The notes: a model not told the origin generated them from the sequence alone. A stretch of DNA of 53,276 bases from Thauera linaloolentis 47Lol = DSM 12138 (GCF_000310205.1 NZ_AMXE01000018.1:1-53276), one strand, 5' to 3'. Positions 1 through 7,743 are shown, counted from the first letter of the stretch. Numbers and translations: made by a program.

Positions 1-825
1 GCCGAGGGCGAGGCGCCCGCTGCCGGCGGTGCCCGGCCGGCAGCGCCCGGGCCGCGCCTGCCGGGTGCGCACGTGCTGGTCGTGGACGACAGCGCGATGA
101 ATCGTGACCTGGTCGAGCGTGCGCTCGCCCTCGAGGGCGCCACCGCGACGCTGGCGGCCGACGGGCAGCAGGCGGTGCAATTGCTGAAGACCCGGCCGGA
201 CGGTTTCGACGCGGTGCTGATGGACGTGCAGATGCCGGTCATGGACGGCCTCAGCGCCACGCGGACGATTCGCGGCGAACTGGGGCTTGCCGGACTGCCG
301 GTGATCGCTTTCACCGCTGGTGTCAGCGACGGCCAGCAGGCGGCGGCGCGTGATGCGGGGGCCAACGACGTCCTGCCCAAGCCGATGGACCTGGATGAGA
401 TGGCGGTCTTGCTGGCGCGCTGGATCAGGCCGGGCGCCGTCCGGGCGCCGGCGGCGGTCACGGCGGGCGGGGACGGCGGCGCCGGTTTTCCCGCCATCAC
501 CGGCATCGACCGGGAACGTGCCGCGCAGCGCGTGGGGCAGGACAGGGCGATGTTCATCGGCCTGCTCGAATTCTTCATCGAGGACAACGCCGGCGCGGCG
601 GAGCAGGCGTGCCGCGAACTCGCGGCCGGCGCGCGCGAGGCGGCGGCGCGGCGCATGCATACGCTGCGCAGTAATGCCGGCTTCATCTGCGCGATGGAGA
701 TCATGGACGAGGCCGGTGCGCTGGAGTCGGCGATCGCGCAGGGCGAGCCCGGCGTGGATGCCCGGCTGGCGGCGCTGGGCGAGCGCATCGCGGCGCTGGT
801 CGAAGCGAGCGCGCCCTGGCGCTGA
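1..825 (+). CDS. C-terminal part of a hybrid sensor histidine kinase: receiver plus Hpt domain (5' truncated by window edge)
   Basis: The frame is open from the first base, so the gene begins outside the window. The visible 274 residues start with an Ala/Gly/Pro-rich linker, then a receiver domain (VLVVDDSAMNRD at about residue 25; phospho-acceptor Asp in VLMDVQMPVMDG near visible residue 75; Lys in LPKPMDLDE). A C-terminal histidine phosphotransfer helix bundle carries MHTLRSNAG, with the His near visible residue 220. A receiver followed by Hpt at the end of a longer open frame is the usual tail of a hybrid kinase in a multistep phosphorelay. The kinase and input domains cannot be seen, so the signal is unknown. 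A GTG at 73 could give a free-standing receiver-Hpt protein, but open coding upstream makes truncation more likely. Confidence 0.85.
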   Translation, partial: AEGEAPAAGGARPAAPGPRLPGAHVLVVDDSAMNRDLVERALALEGATATLAADGQQAVQLLKTRPDGFDAVLMDVQMPVMDGLSATRTIRGELGLAGLPVIAFTAGVSDGQQAAARDAGANDVLPKPMDLDEMAVLLARWIRPGAVRAPAAVTAGGDGGAGFPAITGIDRERAAQRVGQDRAMFIGLLEFFIEDNAGAAEQACRELAAGAREAAARRMHTLRSNAGFICAMEIMDEAGALESAIAQGEPGVDARLAALGERIAALVEASAPWR

Positions 826-870
826 GGCCTGCGGCCGGACCCGGGGCTGGCCGGCAGGTGCGGCCGGTGC

Positions 871-1179
871 CTATTCGCCGGCCGGCGCGCGGTCGATCGC
901 GGACAGCGTCTGGTTGACGTCGAACAGCTTGGCGTTCACGCGGGGCACGCCGAAGCCGAGCAGCCGCGCCCGGTGCATGCGCAGATAGGCCTCGGCGCTG
1001 GTGCGGTCGGCGAACAGGTAGATGCCGCCGGCCTCGCCGGCGTCGCGGTTTTCGGTCCAGATCTTCCACTGCAGGCCGGGCTCGCGGGCGATCGACTCGG
1101 CCAGCTCGCGCATGGCTTCGCTCATGGTGTCGCCCCATGGGCCGGCGTAGGGAAAATCGACTTGCAGCAGTACGCTCAT
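871..1179 (-). CDS. YdhR-family putative monooxygenase (dimeric alpha-beta barrel)
   Basis: This 102-residue protein starts MSVLLQVDFPYAGPWG and contains GLQWKIWTENRDAGEAGGIY and LFADRTSAEAYLRMHRARL, the pattern of YdhR-like putative monooxygenases. These are small ABM-fold homodimers whose substrate is generally unknown. An upstream in-frame start at 1278 exists, but the ATG at 1179 has a strong GAGGAG ribosome site 7 bases before it and matches the family's N-terminus. The gene ends 45 bp from the convergent kinase gene and is divergent from the dehydrogenase that begins at 1293. Function beyond the family is not predictable. Confidence 0.8.
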   Translation of the reverse strand: MSVLLQVDFPYAGPWGDTMSEAMRELAESIAREPGLQWKIWTENRDAGEAGGIYLFADRTSAEAYLRMHRARLLGFGVPRVNAKLFDVNQTLSAIDRAPAGE

Positions 1180-1292
1180 CGCAACGTTCTCCTCGGATGG
1201 GTTGGCGTGGCCCATTGTGCCCCGACGGCGGCCGGGCGGGACGGCTGTCTCGGGGATAATGGTGCTGTCCAACCCCACGGCAGGAATCGACC

Positions 1293-2255
1293 ATGGAAAA
1301 AATCGTCTTTCTCGACCGCGACACGCTGGCGCCGCAGATCCGCCTGCGCCGTCCCGGCTTCGCCCACGACTATGTGGAGCACGCGCGCACTTCGCCCGGC
1401 GAACTGGCCGAACGCCTGCAGGGCGCCACGATCGCGATCACCAACAAGGTGCCGCTGCCGGGCGCGGAGCTCGAACGGCTGCCCGCGCTGCGCCTGGTTG
1501 CCGTGGCCGCGACCGGCACCGACCAGGTCGACAAGGCCGCCTGCCGGCGGCTCGGCGTGGCGGTGGCCAATATCCGCGGCTATTCGGTGCATTCGGTGCC
1601 GGAGCATGCCTTCGCCCTGATCCTGGCGCTGCGGCGCAACCTCGTGCCGTATCGCGGCGACGTGCTGGCCGGGGAGTGGCAGAAGTCCGGCCAGTTCTGC
1701 TTCTTCCACCACCCGATCCGCGACCTGAACGGCGCCCGCCTGGGCATCATCGGCGAGGGCGACCTCGGCCAGCGTGTGGCGGCCATCGGGCGCGCTTTCG
1801 GCATGCAGCCGCTGTTCGCCGCGCACAAGGGCAAGGCGGGCTATGGCCGGTTGTACACGTCATGGGACGAGGTGCTGGCGAGCAGCGACATCATCACCCT
1901 GCATTGTCCGCTGACCCCCGCGACGCGCGGCATGATCGGCCTGGCGGAGTTCCGCGCGATGCAGCGCAAGCCCCTGCTCATCAACACCGCGCGCGGCGGC
2001 CTGGTGGACGAGCATGCGCTGGCGCAGGCGCTGGACGAGGGGCTGATCAGCGGTGCGGGCTTCGATGTCGCCGATGGCGAGCCGCCCGCGGCAGACAGCC
2101 CGCTGATGCGCATCGCCGCCCGCCCCGACGTGATCCTGACGCCGCACGTGGCCTGGGCCTCGGACGAGGCGCAGCAGACCCTCGCCGACCAGTTGATCGA
2201 CAACATCGAGAACTTTGTCGCCGGCAGGCCGAGCAACCTGGTGCAGGCGGTGTAG
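1293..2255 (+). CDS. D-isomer 2-hydroxyacid dehydrogenase (glycerate/hydroxypyruvate dehydrogenase-like)
   Basis: This 320-residue protein has the two-part fold of D-2-hydroxyacid dehydrogenases. A split substrate domain occupies both ends, and a central NAD-binding domain carries LGIIGEGDLG near residue 150. Catalytic residues are visible: Arg in NTARGGLVDE, Glu in DVADGEPP and His in LTPHVAW. Such enzymes reduce 2-oxoacids such as hydroxypyruvate or glyoxylate with NAD(P)H in the cytoplasm. The overall form resembles hprA-type glycerate dehydrogenase, but substrate cannot be fixed from sequence alone. It is a single gene: divergent from the YdhR-like gene and convergent with the chemoreceptor gene ending at 2287. 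A GATAAT at 1255-1260 could be its -10 box, but no good -35 was found. Confidence 0.88.
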   Translation: MEKIVFLDRDTLAPQIRLRRPGFAHDYVEHARTSPGELAERLQGATIAITNKVPLPGAELERLPALRLVAVAATGTDQVDKAACRRLGVAVANIRGYSVHSVPEHAFALILALRRNLVPYRGDVLAGEWQKSGQFCFFHHPIRDLNGARLGIIGEGDLGQRVAAIGRAFGMQPLFAAHKGKAGYGRLYTSWDEVLASSDIITLHCPLTPATRGMIGLAEFRAMQRKPLLINTARGGLVDEHALAQALDEGLISGAGFDVADGEPPAADSPLMRIAARPDVILTPHVAWASDEAQQTLADQLIDNIENFVAGRPSNLVQAV

Positions 2256-2286
2256 CGGGGCGCCGGCCCGGCCGCCGTGCAGGGCG

Positions 2287-3387
2287 TCAGCGCATCACGC
2301 TCTTTTCCAGAATCCGGTCGAGGCCGCGCATCACGGTGAGGTTCGCGCGCTCCATCGCCTGCAATTCGGCAAGCGCCTCTTCCAGCCTGCTCTGCGCATG
2401 CAGCGCCACGGCGCGTTGCGCATGCACGTGCACCGCGCGATGCGGCGCTTCGAGCTCGGCGTAGCCGGCCAGACCGGCGAAGCGCTCGCGGCCTTCGCCA
2501 TCGTAATACCACTGGCCGAGACGGCAGTGTTTCTCGTCAGGCAGGGCGTCGGCGCGCAGCGCGGAGCCCCCGAGGAAGACCTTGTACACCTCGAGTTTCA
2601 GGGTGAGTTCGTCGAGATTGGCCAGCTCCACGTTCGCGAGCACCGCCGATGAGGTGACGGCCCGTTCCATGCGCCGCGACAGATCGAGCAGCTGTTTCAT
2701 GCTGAGCACTGCCTGTGCGCTGTCTGTGGCGTAGCGGCTGGCGTCTTCCGCGCCGGCCTCCATCACTTTGCGTGCGGCGCGCGTCTCGTCCTGGATGTTC
2801 TCGACCAGGACCGCGATTTCGGTGGTGGCGCTGGCCGTGCGTTCGGCCAGCTTGCGCACTTCGTCGGCGACCACGGCGAACCCACGCCCGGCCTCGCCGG
2901 CGCGCGCGGCCTCGATTGCGGCGTTGAGCGCGAGCAGGTTGGTCTGATCCGCGATTTCCTTGATCAGCCGGATGATGCCGCCGATCTCGTCGGCGCGGCG
3001 GCTGAGGACCGTGACGTTTCGGGAAGCCTCGTCCATGCGCTCGAACATCGTGCCGAGGTTGCCGGCGATCTGCTCGAAGGCCGACCGGTTGGTGTCGGAC
3101 TGCGCGGCGGCTTCGAGCGCGGACGCCTTTTCGTCGTTGAGTGTGGTCGTGAGCCGGAAGAAGGATTCCCGTACGCCGCAGAGCGAACTGCCGAAACTCC
3201 CCAGGCTGGCGAAAACGCCGTCGAGGACCATGCGTTCGCGGCGCAGGGTTTCGGCTTCGACGCGCAGCTCGAGCCGTTCGGCCTCGAGGGCCTGCACGCG
3301 TGCCTGCAGGCTTGCATTGGCTTGCTGCAACGACTGGTTGTCGGCTTCGCTGCGGCGCAGGTCCGCTTTTTGTCGGGAGAAGAACAT
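2287..3387 (-). CDS. Soluble methyl-accepting chemotaxis protein with C-terminal CZB zinc-binding domain
   Basis: This 366-residue protein has no signal peptide or membrane segment. Residues about 8-50 are a coiled coil. The receptor signalling hairpin follows, with the highly conserved tip [20 protein letters not shown] and the segment [19 protein letters not shown] at about 140-190. The C-terminus (about 245-330) is a chemoreceptor zinc-binding domain with CRLGQWY and HRAVH. The first canonical His ligand is Glu260 in [12 protein letters not shown]. It is probably a cytoplasmic sensor feeding CheA; related CZB proteins sense zinc, redox state or HOCl. It lies 58 bp after the hemerythrin gene on the same strand and may be co-transcribed with it, which suggests a diatomic-gas or redox input. 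The ligand is inferred, not shown. Confidence 0.93.
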   Translation of the reverse strand: MFFSRQKADLRRSEADNQSLQQANASLQARVQALEAERLELRVEAETLRRERMVLDGVFASLGSFGSSLCGVRESFFRLTTTLNDEKASALEAAAQSDTNRSAFEQIAGNLGTMFERMDEASRNVTVLSRRADEIGGIIRLIKEIADQTNLLALNAAIEAARAGEAGRGFAVVADEVRKLAERTASATTEIAVLVENIQDETRAARKVMEAGAEDASRYATDSAQAVLSMKQLLDLSRRMERAVTSSAVLANVELANLDELTLKLEVYKVFLGGSALRADALPDEKHCRLGQWYYDGEGRERFAGLAGYAELEAPHRAVHVHAQRAVALHAQSRLEEALAELQAMERANLTVMRGLDRILEKSVMR

Positions 3388-3445
3388 GGAAGTGCTCGGA
3401 GGAGGGGCCGGGGTATGCGGAGGCGCCGGGTGGAGCGGCTTGCCG

Positions 3446-3817
3446 CTAGCGGGGCGGGTGTTGGGGGGCGCCCTGCGCGAACAAGGTTTCGATGGCCGGG
3501 AACAACGTGCGCTCCTCGAAGCGCACGTGTGCGATCAGCGCCTGTCCGGCCTCGGCCTCGCCCGCGCCGTTCGAGGCTGCGGCAAACAGCGCATGCAGTT
3601 GCGCGTGTTCGTCGCGCAGCCGTGCGGCCAGTGCAAGGTGGCCGTGCCTTTGGAGCAGGGGAAGGAGGTCGCGCTCTTCTTCGGCAAAATGTGCGGCCAG
3701 CGCGGGGTATTCGGCACGTAGTTCGCCTGCCGCGCCGCCGGCGAGGAGGTGCCGCCCCAGCCGGAGTGCGGCGTGGTGTTCGCGGGACAACTGGATGAGT
3801 TGAGGGTGGCGCTTCAT
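3446..3817 (-). CDS. Hemerythrin HHE domain protein
   Basis: The 123-residue four-helix protein has the di-iron ligand pattern of hemerythrin-like HHE domains: His14/His15, His43-x3-Glu47, His71 and His75, and His97-x3-Glu101. This matches single-domain bacterial hemerythrins, which bind O2 or NO or protect against nitrosative stress. A strong GGAGG ribosome site precedes the ATG. The promoter region overlaps an NsrR-like palindrome and is shared with divergent nsrR, so NO-responsive repression is likely. The chemoreceptor gene follows 58 bp downstream on the same strand. Whether it stores, senses or detoxifies its ligand cannot be decided from sequence. Confidence 0.9.
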   Translation of the reverse strand: MKRHPQLIQLSREHHAALRLGRHLLAGGAAGELRAEYPALAAHFAEEERDLLPLLQRHGHLALAARLRDEHAQLHALFAAASNGAGEAEAGQALIAHVRFEERTLFPAIETLFAQGAPQHPPR

Positions 3818-3837
3818 GCTGGATCCTCCGGTGGCTT

Positions 3838-3886
3838 AAGATTCATGTTAAATGACTCTTTTAAAGAGTCAACGTAAATGAATCTA
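3838..3886. promoter_or_regulatory. Tandem NsrR-like operators between hemerythrin and nsrR
   Basis: The first site (3838-3860) has half-sites AAGATTCATGT and AAATGACTCTT around a central T. The right half, reverse-complemented, matches the left at 9 of 11 positions, and both resemble the known NsrR half-site AAGATGCATTT. A second, weaker 11-1-11 site at 3864-3886 matches itself at 6 of 11. A perfect 8-1-8 palindrome (3854-3870) joins them. The position between nsrR and a hemerythrin gene agrees with autoregulation and NO-responsive control. Binding is inferred from the motif. Confidence 0.75.
3845..3872 (-). promoter_or_regulatory. Candidate sigma-70 promoter of the hemerythrin gene
   Basis: On the minus strand, TTGACT (3867-3872) and TAACAT (3845-3850) are separated by 16 bp. 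The -10 box lies inside the first NsrR-like operator, so a bound repressor would block polymerase. Confidence 0.6.
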
Positions 3887-3939
3887 TTGGTGTTAGATTT
3901 TCACGCTTCCGACTCACCGGCCGTCCGAGCGATGCCTGT

Positions 3940-4425
3940 ATGAACATCACCCAGCACACTGACTATGCCTTTCGCCTGTTGATGTATCTCGGCGCCTGTC
4001 CGGGCCGGCGCGTCACGATTCGGGAGGTGGCGGAGCGGTTCGAGATCTCGCGCAGCCACCTGATGAAGGTGGTCACCGAACTGGTAGCCAAGGGCTTCGT
4101 CGATGGCGCACGGGGGAAAGGCGGCGGGCTGATGCTGGCGCGCGCGCCGGGTGCCATCGGCCTCGGCGAAGTGGTTCGCCAGATGGAGCCCAGCCTCGAA
4201 TTGCTGGAATGCTTCGGTGCCGGCTCGCAATGCCTGCTAGATCCCGTCTGCCGCCTGAAGGGCGTGCTGGGACAGGCCTTGCAGACTTTTTTGGCCGAGC
4301 TGGACCGGACCACGCTGGCCGACCTCCTTGGCCACGATGGGCGGCTCCAGAGGGTGCTTGGCCTGGATGTGCCGCAGCCGGCAGCGGCAAGGCCGGCGAT
4401 CCCGATCAGGACCGCCGGGAGCTGA
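3940..4425 (+). CDS. nsrR: Rrf2-family NO-sensing transcriptional repressor NsrR
   Basis: The 161-residue protein begins MNITQHTDYAFRLLMYLG, typical of NsrR and its Rrf2 relatives. It has a winged-helix DNA-binding domain (recognition helix around ISRSHLMKVVTELVAKGF, wing GKGGGLMLAR). Three cysteines at 91, 98 and 104 (ECFGAGSQCLLDPVCRLK) are the likely iron-sulfur ligands, and Asp8 may be the fourth. NO damages the cluster and releases DNA. Cysteine spacing separates it from IscR, and the divergent hemerythrin gene with NsrR-type operators supports the assignment. The C-terminal 20 residues are Ala/Pro-rich and not conserved in character. The gene is convergent with the methyltransferase gene downstream. 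Confidence 0.88.
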   Translation: MNITQHTDYAFRLLMYLGACPGRRVTIREVAERFEISRSHLMKVVTELVAKGFVDGARGKGGGLMLARAPGAIGLGEVVRQMEPSLELLECFGAGSQCLLDPVCRLKGVLGQALQTFLAELDRTTLADLLGHDGRLQRVLGLDVPQPAAARPAIPIRTAGS

Positions 4426-4466
4426 ATGGTTCGGGGCCCGGCCGGCGGCGTGCCAGCCGGGCGGCC

Positions 4467-5321
4467 TCAGGAGGCTTCGCCGTTCGGCGGCTCGCCGGCA
4501 AAAAAGCGCCCGCCCAGCTCTTCCAGCCCCAGCGTCTGCAGCAGACCGCGCAGGCGCTCGGCGGCGCGGCCGCGCGGCAGTCCCTTGTAGCTGGCGATGA
4601 TGAGCTCGTTCTTCATCGAATGCTCCCAGCCGACGAGCTCGGTCACCGTCACCTGGTAGCCGTGCGCTTCGAGCTGCAGGCAGCGCAGGACGTTGGTGAC
4701 GTGGCTGCCGAATTCGCGCGTGTGGATGGGGTGGCGCCACAGCTCGGCGAGGCCGTTCCTGAGCGCCTGCTGCTTGTTCTTGCGCAGCACCGCGGCGACT
4801 TCGGCCTGGCAGCAGGGTACCAGCACGATGAAGCGCGCCTGCTTTGCCAGCGCGAAGCGGATCGCGTCGTCGGTGGCGGTGTTGCAGGCGTGCAGCGCGG
4901 TGACGACGTCGATGTGGCCGGGCAGGTGCTCGGACTCGATCGATTCGGCCACCGTCAGCCCGTGGAAGCGCATGCTGGCCGAAAAGCCCAGCTTGTCTGC
5001 CAGGCGGCGCGAACTCATCACCAGTTCGTCGCGTGTCTCGATGCCGTGGATGCGGCCGGCGGGCGCGTGCTGCTTGAAGAACAGGTCGTGCAGGATGAAG
5101 CCGAGGTAGGACTTGCCCGCGCCGTGGTCGACGAGCTGGATGTCCGGCCGCGCGGCCAGCGCTTCGGCCAGCAGCGGCTCGATGAACTGGTACAGGTGAT
5201 AGACCTGCTTGAGCTTGCGCCGGCTGTCCTGGTTCAGTTTGCCGTCGCGGGTCAGGATGTGGAGCTGCTTGAGCAGCTCGATCGACTGCTCGGGGCGGAT
5301 CTCAGGGGGCAGGGCGCTCAT
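4467..5321 (-). CDS. Class I SAM-dependent methyltransferase (Methyltransf_32-like)
   Basis: The 284-residue protein has the SAM-binding motif I LVDHGAGKSYLGFILHDLFF near residue 70, an acidic strand end in GRIHGIETRDELV, and later motifs VTALHACNTATDDAI and IVLVPCCQAEV. The HAC and PCC motifs are typical of a poorly characterised methyltransferase family found widely in bacteria and eukaryotes. The substrate is unknown. An upstream in-frame start at 5414 would lie within the coding region of ybaK; the ATG at 5321 overlaps the ybaK stop by 4 bp, so the two are translationally coupled. Confidence 0.85.
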   Translation of the reverse strand: MSALPPEIRPEQSIELLKQLHILTRDGKLNQDSRRKLKQVYHLYQFIEPLLAEALAARPDIQLVDHGAGKSYLGFILHDLFFKQHAPAGRIHGIETRDELVMSSRRLADKLGFSASMRFHGLTVAESIESEHLPGHIDVVTALHACNTATDDAIRFALAKQARFIVLVPCCQAEVAAVLRKNKQQALRNGLAELWRHPIHTREFGSHVTNVLRCLQLEAHGYQVTVTELVGWEHSMKNELIIASYKGLPRGRAAERLRGLLQTLGLEELGGRFFAGEPPNGEAS

Positions 5322-5800
5322 TGCTTGATGTCGCTCCACTCGGCGCCGGTCAGCGCCCGCAACTGCGCCGGGGTGAGCGGGAACACCGAAAACGGCGTGC
5401 CGGCGGCGGCCCACAACTGCTCGAAGCGCTGCAGATCTTCGTCCAGCAGCAGCTTCACCGGCTGTGCGTGACCGATGGGGGCAACGCCGCCGATGGCGTA
5501 GCCGGTGGCCTCGCGCACGAAGTCGGCGTCGGCGCGGCCGATCTTCTCGCCGACCAGGGCTGCGACCTTGGCTTCGCTGACGCGATTGTCGCCGCTGGCG
5601 ACGACGACGACCGCCTGGCCGCTTTCCTTGCCGCGGAACACGACCGACTTGGCGATTTCGGCCACGCTGCAGCCGATGGCCGCGGCGGCTTCGGCGCTGC
5701 TGCGGGTGGGTTGATCGAATTCGACGACCTGGGCCGTCGAGCCCGCGTCGGCCAGGCGTTGCTGGGTGCGCAGGGCGGTGGGGTGCTGGGCGGGTTTCAT
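5318..5800 (-). CDS. YbaK/EbsC-family aminoacyl-tRNA deacylase
   Basis: The 160-residue protein starts MKPAQHPTALRTQQRLADAG and carries the YbaK-fold features: EIAKSVVFRGKESGQAVVVVASGDNRV with the conserved Lys around residue 55, and ATGYAIGGVAPIGH toward the middle. Family members hydrolyse mischarged aminoacyl-tRNAs such as Cys-tRNA(Pro), or act as free-standing ProX-type editing domains. This one resembles the free-standing class. It overlaps the methyltransferase start by 4 bp, and the AI-2E family permease gene ends 57 bp further along on the same strand. Confidence 0.88.
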   Translation of the reverse strand: MKPAQHPTALRTQQRLADAGSTAQVVEFDQPTRSSAEAAAAIGCSVAEIAKSVVFRGKESGQAVVVVASGDNRVSEAKVAALVGEKIGRADADFVREATGYAIGGVAPIGHAQPVKLLLDEDLQRFEQLWAAAGTPFSVFPLTPAQLRALTGAEWSDIKQ

Positions 5801-5856
5801 ATGGATGGAGGGCGGGGAAGCGGAAGAGCGCAAGGATAAGGCGAAACCGGGCGCTT

Positions 5857-6990
5857 TCAGTCGGCCTGCCGGTCTCCGACGGGTGGAGCGGGCGTTGCGG
5901 CCCCGTATTCGGCGCCGGGGCGGCGTTTCAGCGTGTCGAGGTCCGAGTCCTCGATCCATTCGCGCCACACCGCCATCAGCACGGCCAGCACCACCGGCCC
6001 GAGGAACAGGCCCACGAGGCCGAAGGCCGCCAGGCCGCCGAGCACGCCGAACATCACCAGCACGAACGGGATGCGGGTGGCGTTGCTGATCACCAGCGGG
6101 CGCACGAGGTTGTCCACCCAGCTCACCACCAGCACGCCCCACAGCAGCAGGCCGATGCCGGCCGCGGTTTCGCCGCTGATCAGCAGCCATGCGGCGATCG
6201 AGCCCCAGGCGAAGGGGGTGCCGAAGGGGATCATGGCAATCAGTGCGGTGACCGCGCCGAGCAGCACCGGCGCCGCCACGCCCGCCCACCAGTAGCCCAG
6301 GCCGGCAACGAAGCCCTGGGCCAGCGCGGTGGCGACCAGCCCCCAGACGACAGCCTTGGTCATCGAGCCCACGGCGGACAGGTAGTCGTCCACCCGCCCG
6401 CCCAGAAAGCGCTTCAGCACCTGATGCACCTGCTGCAGGATGCGTTCGCCGTCGCGGTAGAGAAAGAACACGGTGATCAGCGCGAAGCCGAGCTTGGCAG
6501 CGTTGCGCCCGACGTCGCCGATCAGCGCGACGGCGTGGTCCGAGCCCAGGCGCACCCATTCGGTCAGTTGCGCACGGAAGGCCTCGGGGTCGCCGGTCAG
6601 TTCGTCGAGCAGTTGCTGCAGGTCGTCGCCGATCCAGGGCAGGTTGCGGATGAACTCGGGCAGGACGAGCGTGCCGTGGCGGATCTCGGCGGTGATGGCC
6701 GCGATCGCGAGCCCGGCCTCGTTGCGCAGCAGGCTCGCCAGCCACAGTGCCGGCAGCACGAAGGCGGCGGTCAGCATCAGGCTCATGATCAGCGCGCTCA
6801 CGTTCGGGCGGTGCGGCATGCAGCGCGTCAGCCGCCGGTAGAGCGGCCAGGTCGCATAGGCGATGATGACCGCCCAGGCGACGGGGACGATGAAGGGGTT
6901 CAGTACCGCGTAGCTCAGCACCAGCAGCCCGCCGAGCAGCAGGCCGAGGATGACGCGGCGGGCGATTTTTTCGGCGACCTGGTCGATCAT
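5857..6990 (-). CDS. AI-2E/PerM-family permease
   Basis: The 377-residue integral membrane protein starts MIDQVAEKIARRVILGLLLG. Hydrophobic segments cover about residues 15-65, 75-100, 165-195 and a C-terminal cluster of four from about 220 to 350, giving the seven- to eight-helix layout of the family. Characteristic stretches are GFALITVFFLYRDGERI and PFVLVMFGVLGGLAAFGLVGLFLGP. Members have been linked to autoinducer export, Na+/H+ antiport or undefined functions, so the family name should not be read as a substrate. The ATG at 6990 is chosen because the hydrophobic start and family N-terminus begin there; frame upstream remains open but is not protein-like. Confidence 0.88.
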   Translation of the reverse strand: MIDQVAEKIARRVILGLLLGGLLVLSYAVLNPFIVPVAWAVIIAYATWPLYRRLTRCMPHRPNVSALIMSLMLTAAFVLPALWLASLLRNEAGLAIAAITAEIRHGTLVLPEFIRNLPWIGDDLQQLLDELTGDPEAFRAQLTEWVRLGSDHAVALIGDVGRNAAKLGFALITVFFLYRDGERILQQVHQVLKRFLGGRVDDYLSAVGSMTKAVVWGLVATALAQGFVAGLGYWWAGVAAPVLLGAVTALIAMIPFGTPFAWGSIAAWLLISGETAAGIGLLLWGVLVVSWVDNLVRPLVISNATRIPFVLVMFGVLGGLAAFGLVGLFLGPVVLAVLMAVWREWIEDSDLDTLKRRPGAEYGAATPAPPVGDRQAD

Positions 6991-7109
6991 GCGGGCTCCA
7001 TGGGAACGCGGGGTCGAGGTTGCCCCGGGGATGAGGCTGCCATTTCGTTGTGAGGCTGAACGTCGCGCGGCCGAAGCGTCCGACAGCCGGAGCCGGGCGC
7101 GCGTTCCGC

Positions 7110-7397
7110 TCAGCTTTCGTAGGCGGTCAGTACCACTTCCGCCGCTGCCTCGCGCAGGGGGATGAGCGCTTGGTAGGCCGCGGACGCAAACCAGTCCCGG
7201 AGCGCGGCGGCATTCGGGAAGCGCACCACGACCACGTCGGCCTCGGGGCAGAGCCCTGCGAGCGCGGCGAACTGCGTGCCTCTGAACACCAGTTCGCCGC
7301 CCCATGGTTCGAGGGTGGCGGGAACCTTGGCGCGATACGCGGCCCACAAGGTTTCGTCCTTGACCGTGATGCGGCCGATGGCGTATGCGCGATTCAT
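7110..7397 (-). CDS. DUF1330 domain protein
   Basis: The 95-residue protein (MNRAYAIGRITVKDETLWAAY at its start, ADVVVVRFPNAAALRDWF and SAAYQALIPLREAA later) is a single DUF1330 domain, a small dimeric alpha-beta barrel of unknown function. It stands alone, 119 bp before the permease start codon and downstream of the tRNA terminator. No cofactor-binding residues stand out. Confidence 0.85.
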   Translation of the reverse strand: MNRAYAIGRITVKDETLWAAYRAKVPATLEPWGGELVFRGTQFAALAGLCPEADVVVVRFPNAAALRDWFASAAYQALIPLREAAAEVVLTAYES

Positions 7398-7494
7398 TTT
7401 TGTCTCCGTATGTTGCGCCCGATGCGTCGGGGCGGGTGCGGCATCGCAGGCTTCACGCGCGGCGCGGGCGAGGGGCGGGCCGGAAAGGGAAGCG

Positions 7495-7529
7495 TAAACG
7501 AAAGAACCCGCTGACGAATCAGCGGGTTC
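7495..7529 (-). terminator. Intrinsic terminator after the tRNA gene
   Basis: A perfect 11-bp stem (GAACCCGCTGA at 7504-7514 with its complement at 7519-7529) encloses a 4-base loop. On the minus strand it is followed by TTTCGTTT. It lies 8 bp after the tRNA 3' end. Confidence 0.85.
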
Positions 7530-7537
7530 CGGAGTTT

Positions 7538-7614
7538 TGGTGGTGATGGGCGGAATCGAACCGCCGACCTATGGGTTATGAATCCATCGCTCTAACCGTC
7601 TGAGCTACATCACC
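7538..7614 (-). tRNA. tRNA with CAT anticodon, probably elongator tRNA-Met
   Basis: The 77-nt gene folds as a cloverleaf: acceptor GGTGATG pairs with CATCACC, the T-stem GGCGG/CCGCC encloses TTCGATT, and the anticodon loop is TTCATAA (anticodon at 7578-7580). CCA is encoded. The first acceptor pair is G-C, so it is not initiator tRNA, which has an unpaired first position. The last anticodon-stem pair is A-C rather than Watson-Crick. A CAT anticodon can also belong to tRNA-Ile modified with lysidine; elongator Met is preferred but not proven. Confidence 0.9.
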
Positions 7615-7627
7615 AACAGAGCGCGCG

Positions 7628-7657
7628 AATATAGCGGGTTTTGCAGAGGAGCGTCAA
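7628..7657 (-). promoter_or_regulatory. Sigma-70 promoter of the tRNA gene
   Basis: Minus-strand TTGACG (7652-7657) and TATATT (7628-7633) are 18 bp apart. Transcription would begin about 7 bp from the tRNA 5' end at 7614. Confidence 0.7.
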
Positions 7658-7661
7658 CAGG

Positions 7662-7693
7662 CGGCGCTGCCTGCCAGGCAGTGCGCAGCGCCG
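7662..7693. repeat. Isolated two-part hairpin in intergenic DNA
   Basis: CGGCGCTGC (7662-7670) pairs with GCAGCGCCG (7685-7693). Inside it, CTGCC and GGCAG form a second stem. No U-tract follows on either strand, so it is not a clear terminator. The surrounding 7615-7802 gap otherwise holds only promoter-like sequence. Confidence 0.6.
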
Positions 7694-7743
7694 AAGGGGG
7701 GCACGGTTTGCTTGCGTAGCGTTTGATTTATAAGGCTTTTATA

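Noticed and set aside
4436-4462. GC-rich inverted repeat (GCCCGGC/GCCGGGC) between nsrR and the methyltransferase gene
   Set aside because: 7-bp stem, 13-base loop and no U-run; common by chance in GC-rich DNA.
5318-6745. A 475-residue frame extending ybaK upstream through the permease gene
   Set aside because: Only the last 160 residues match a real protein; the rest is an Arg-rich shadow of the permease gene.
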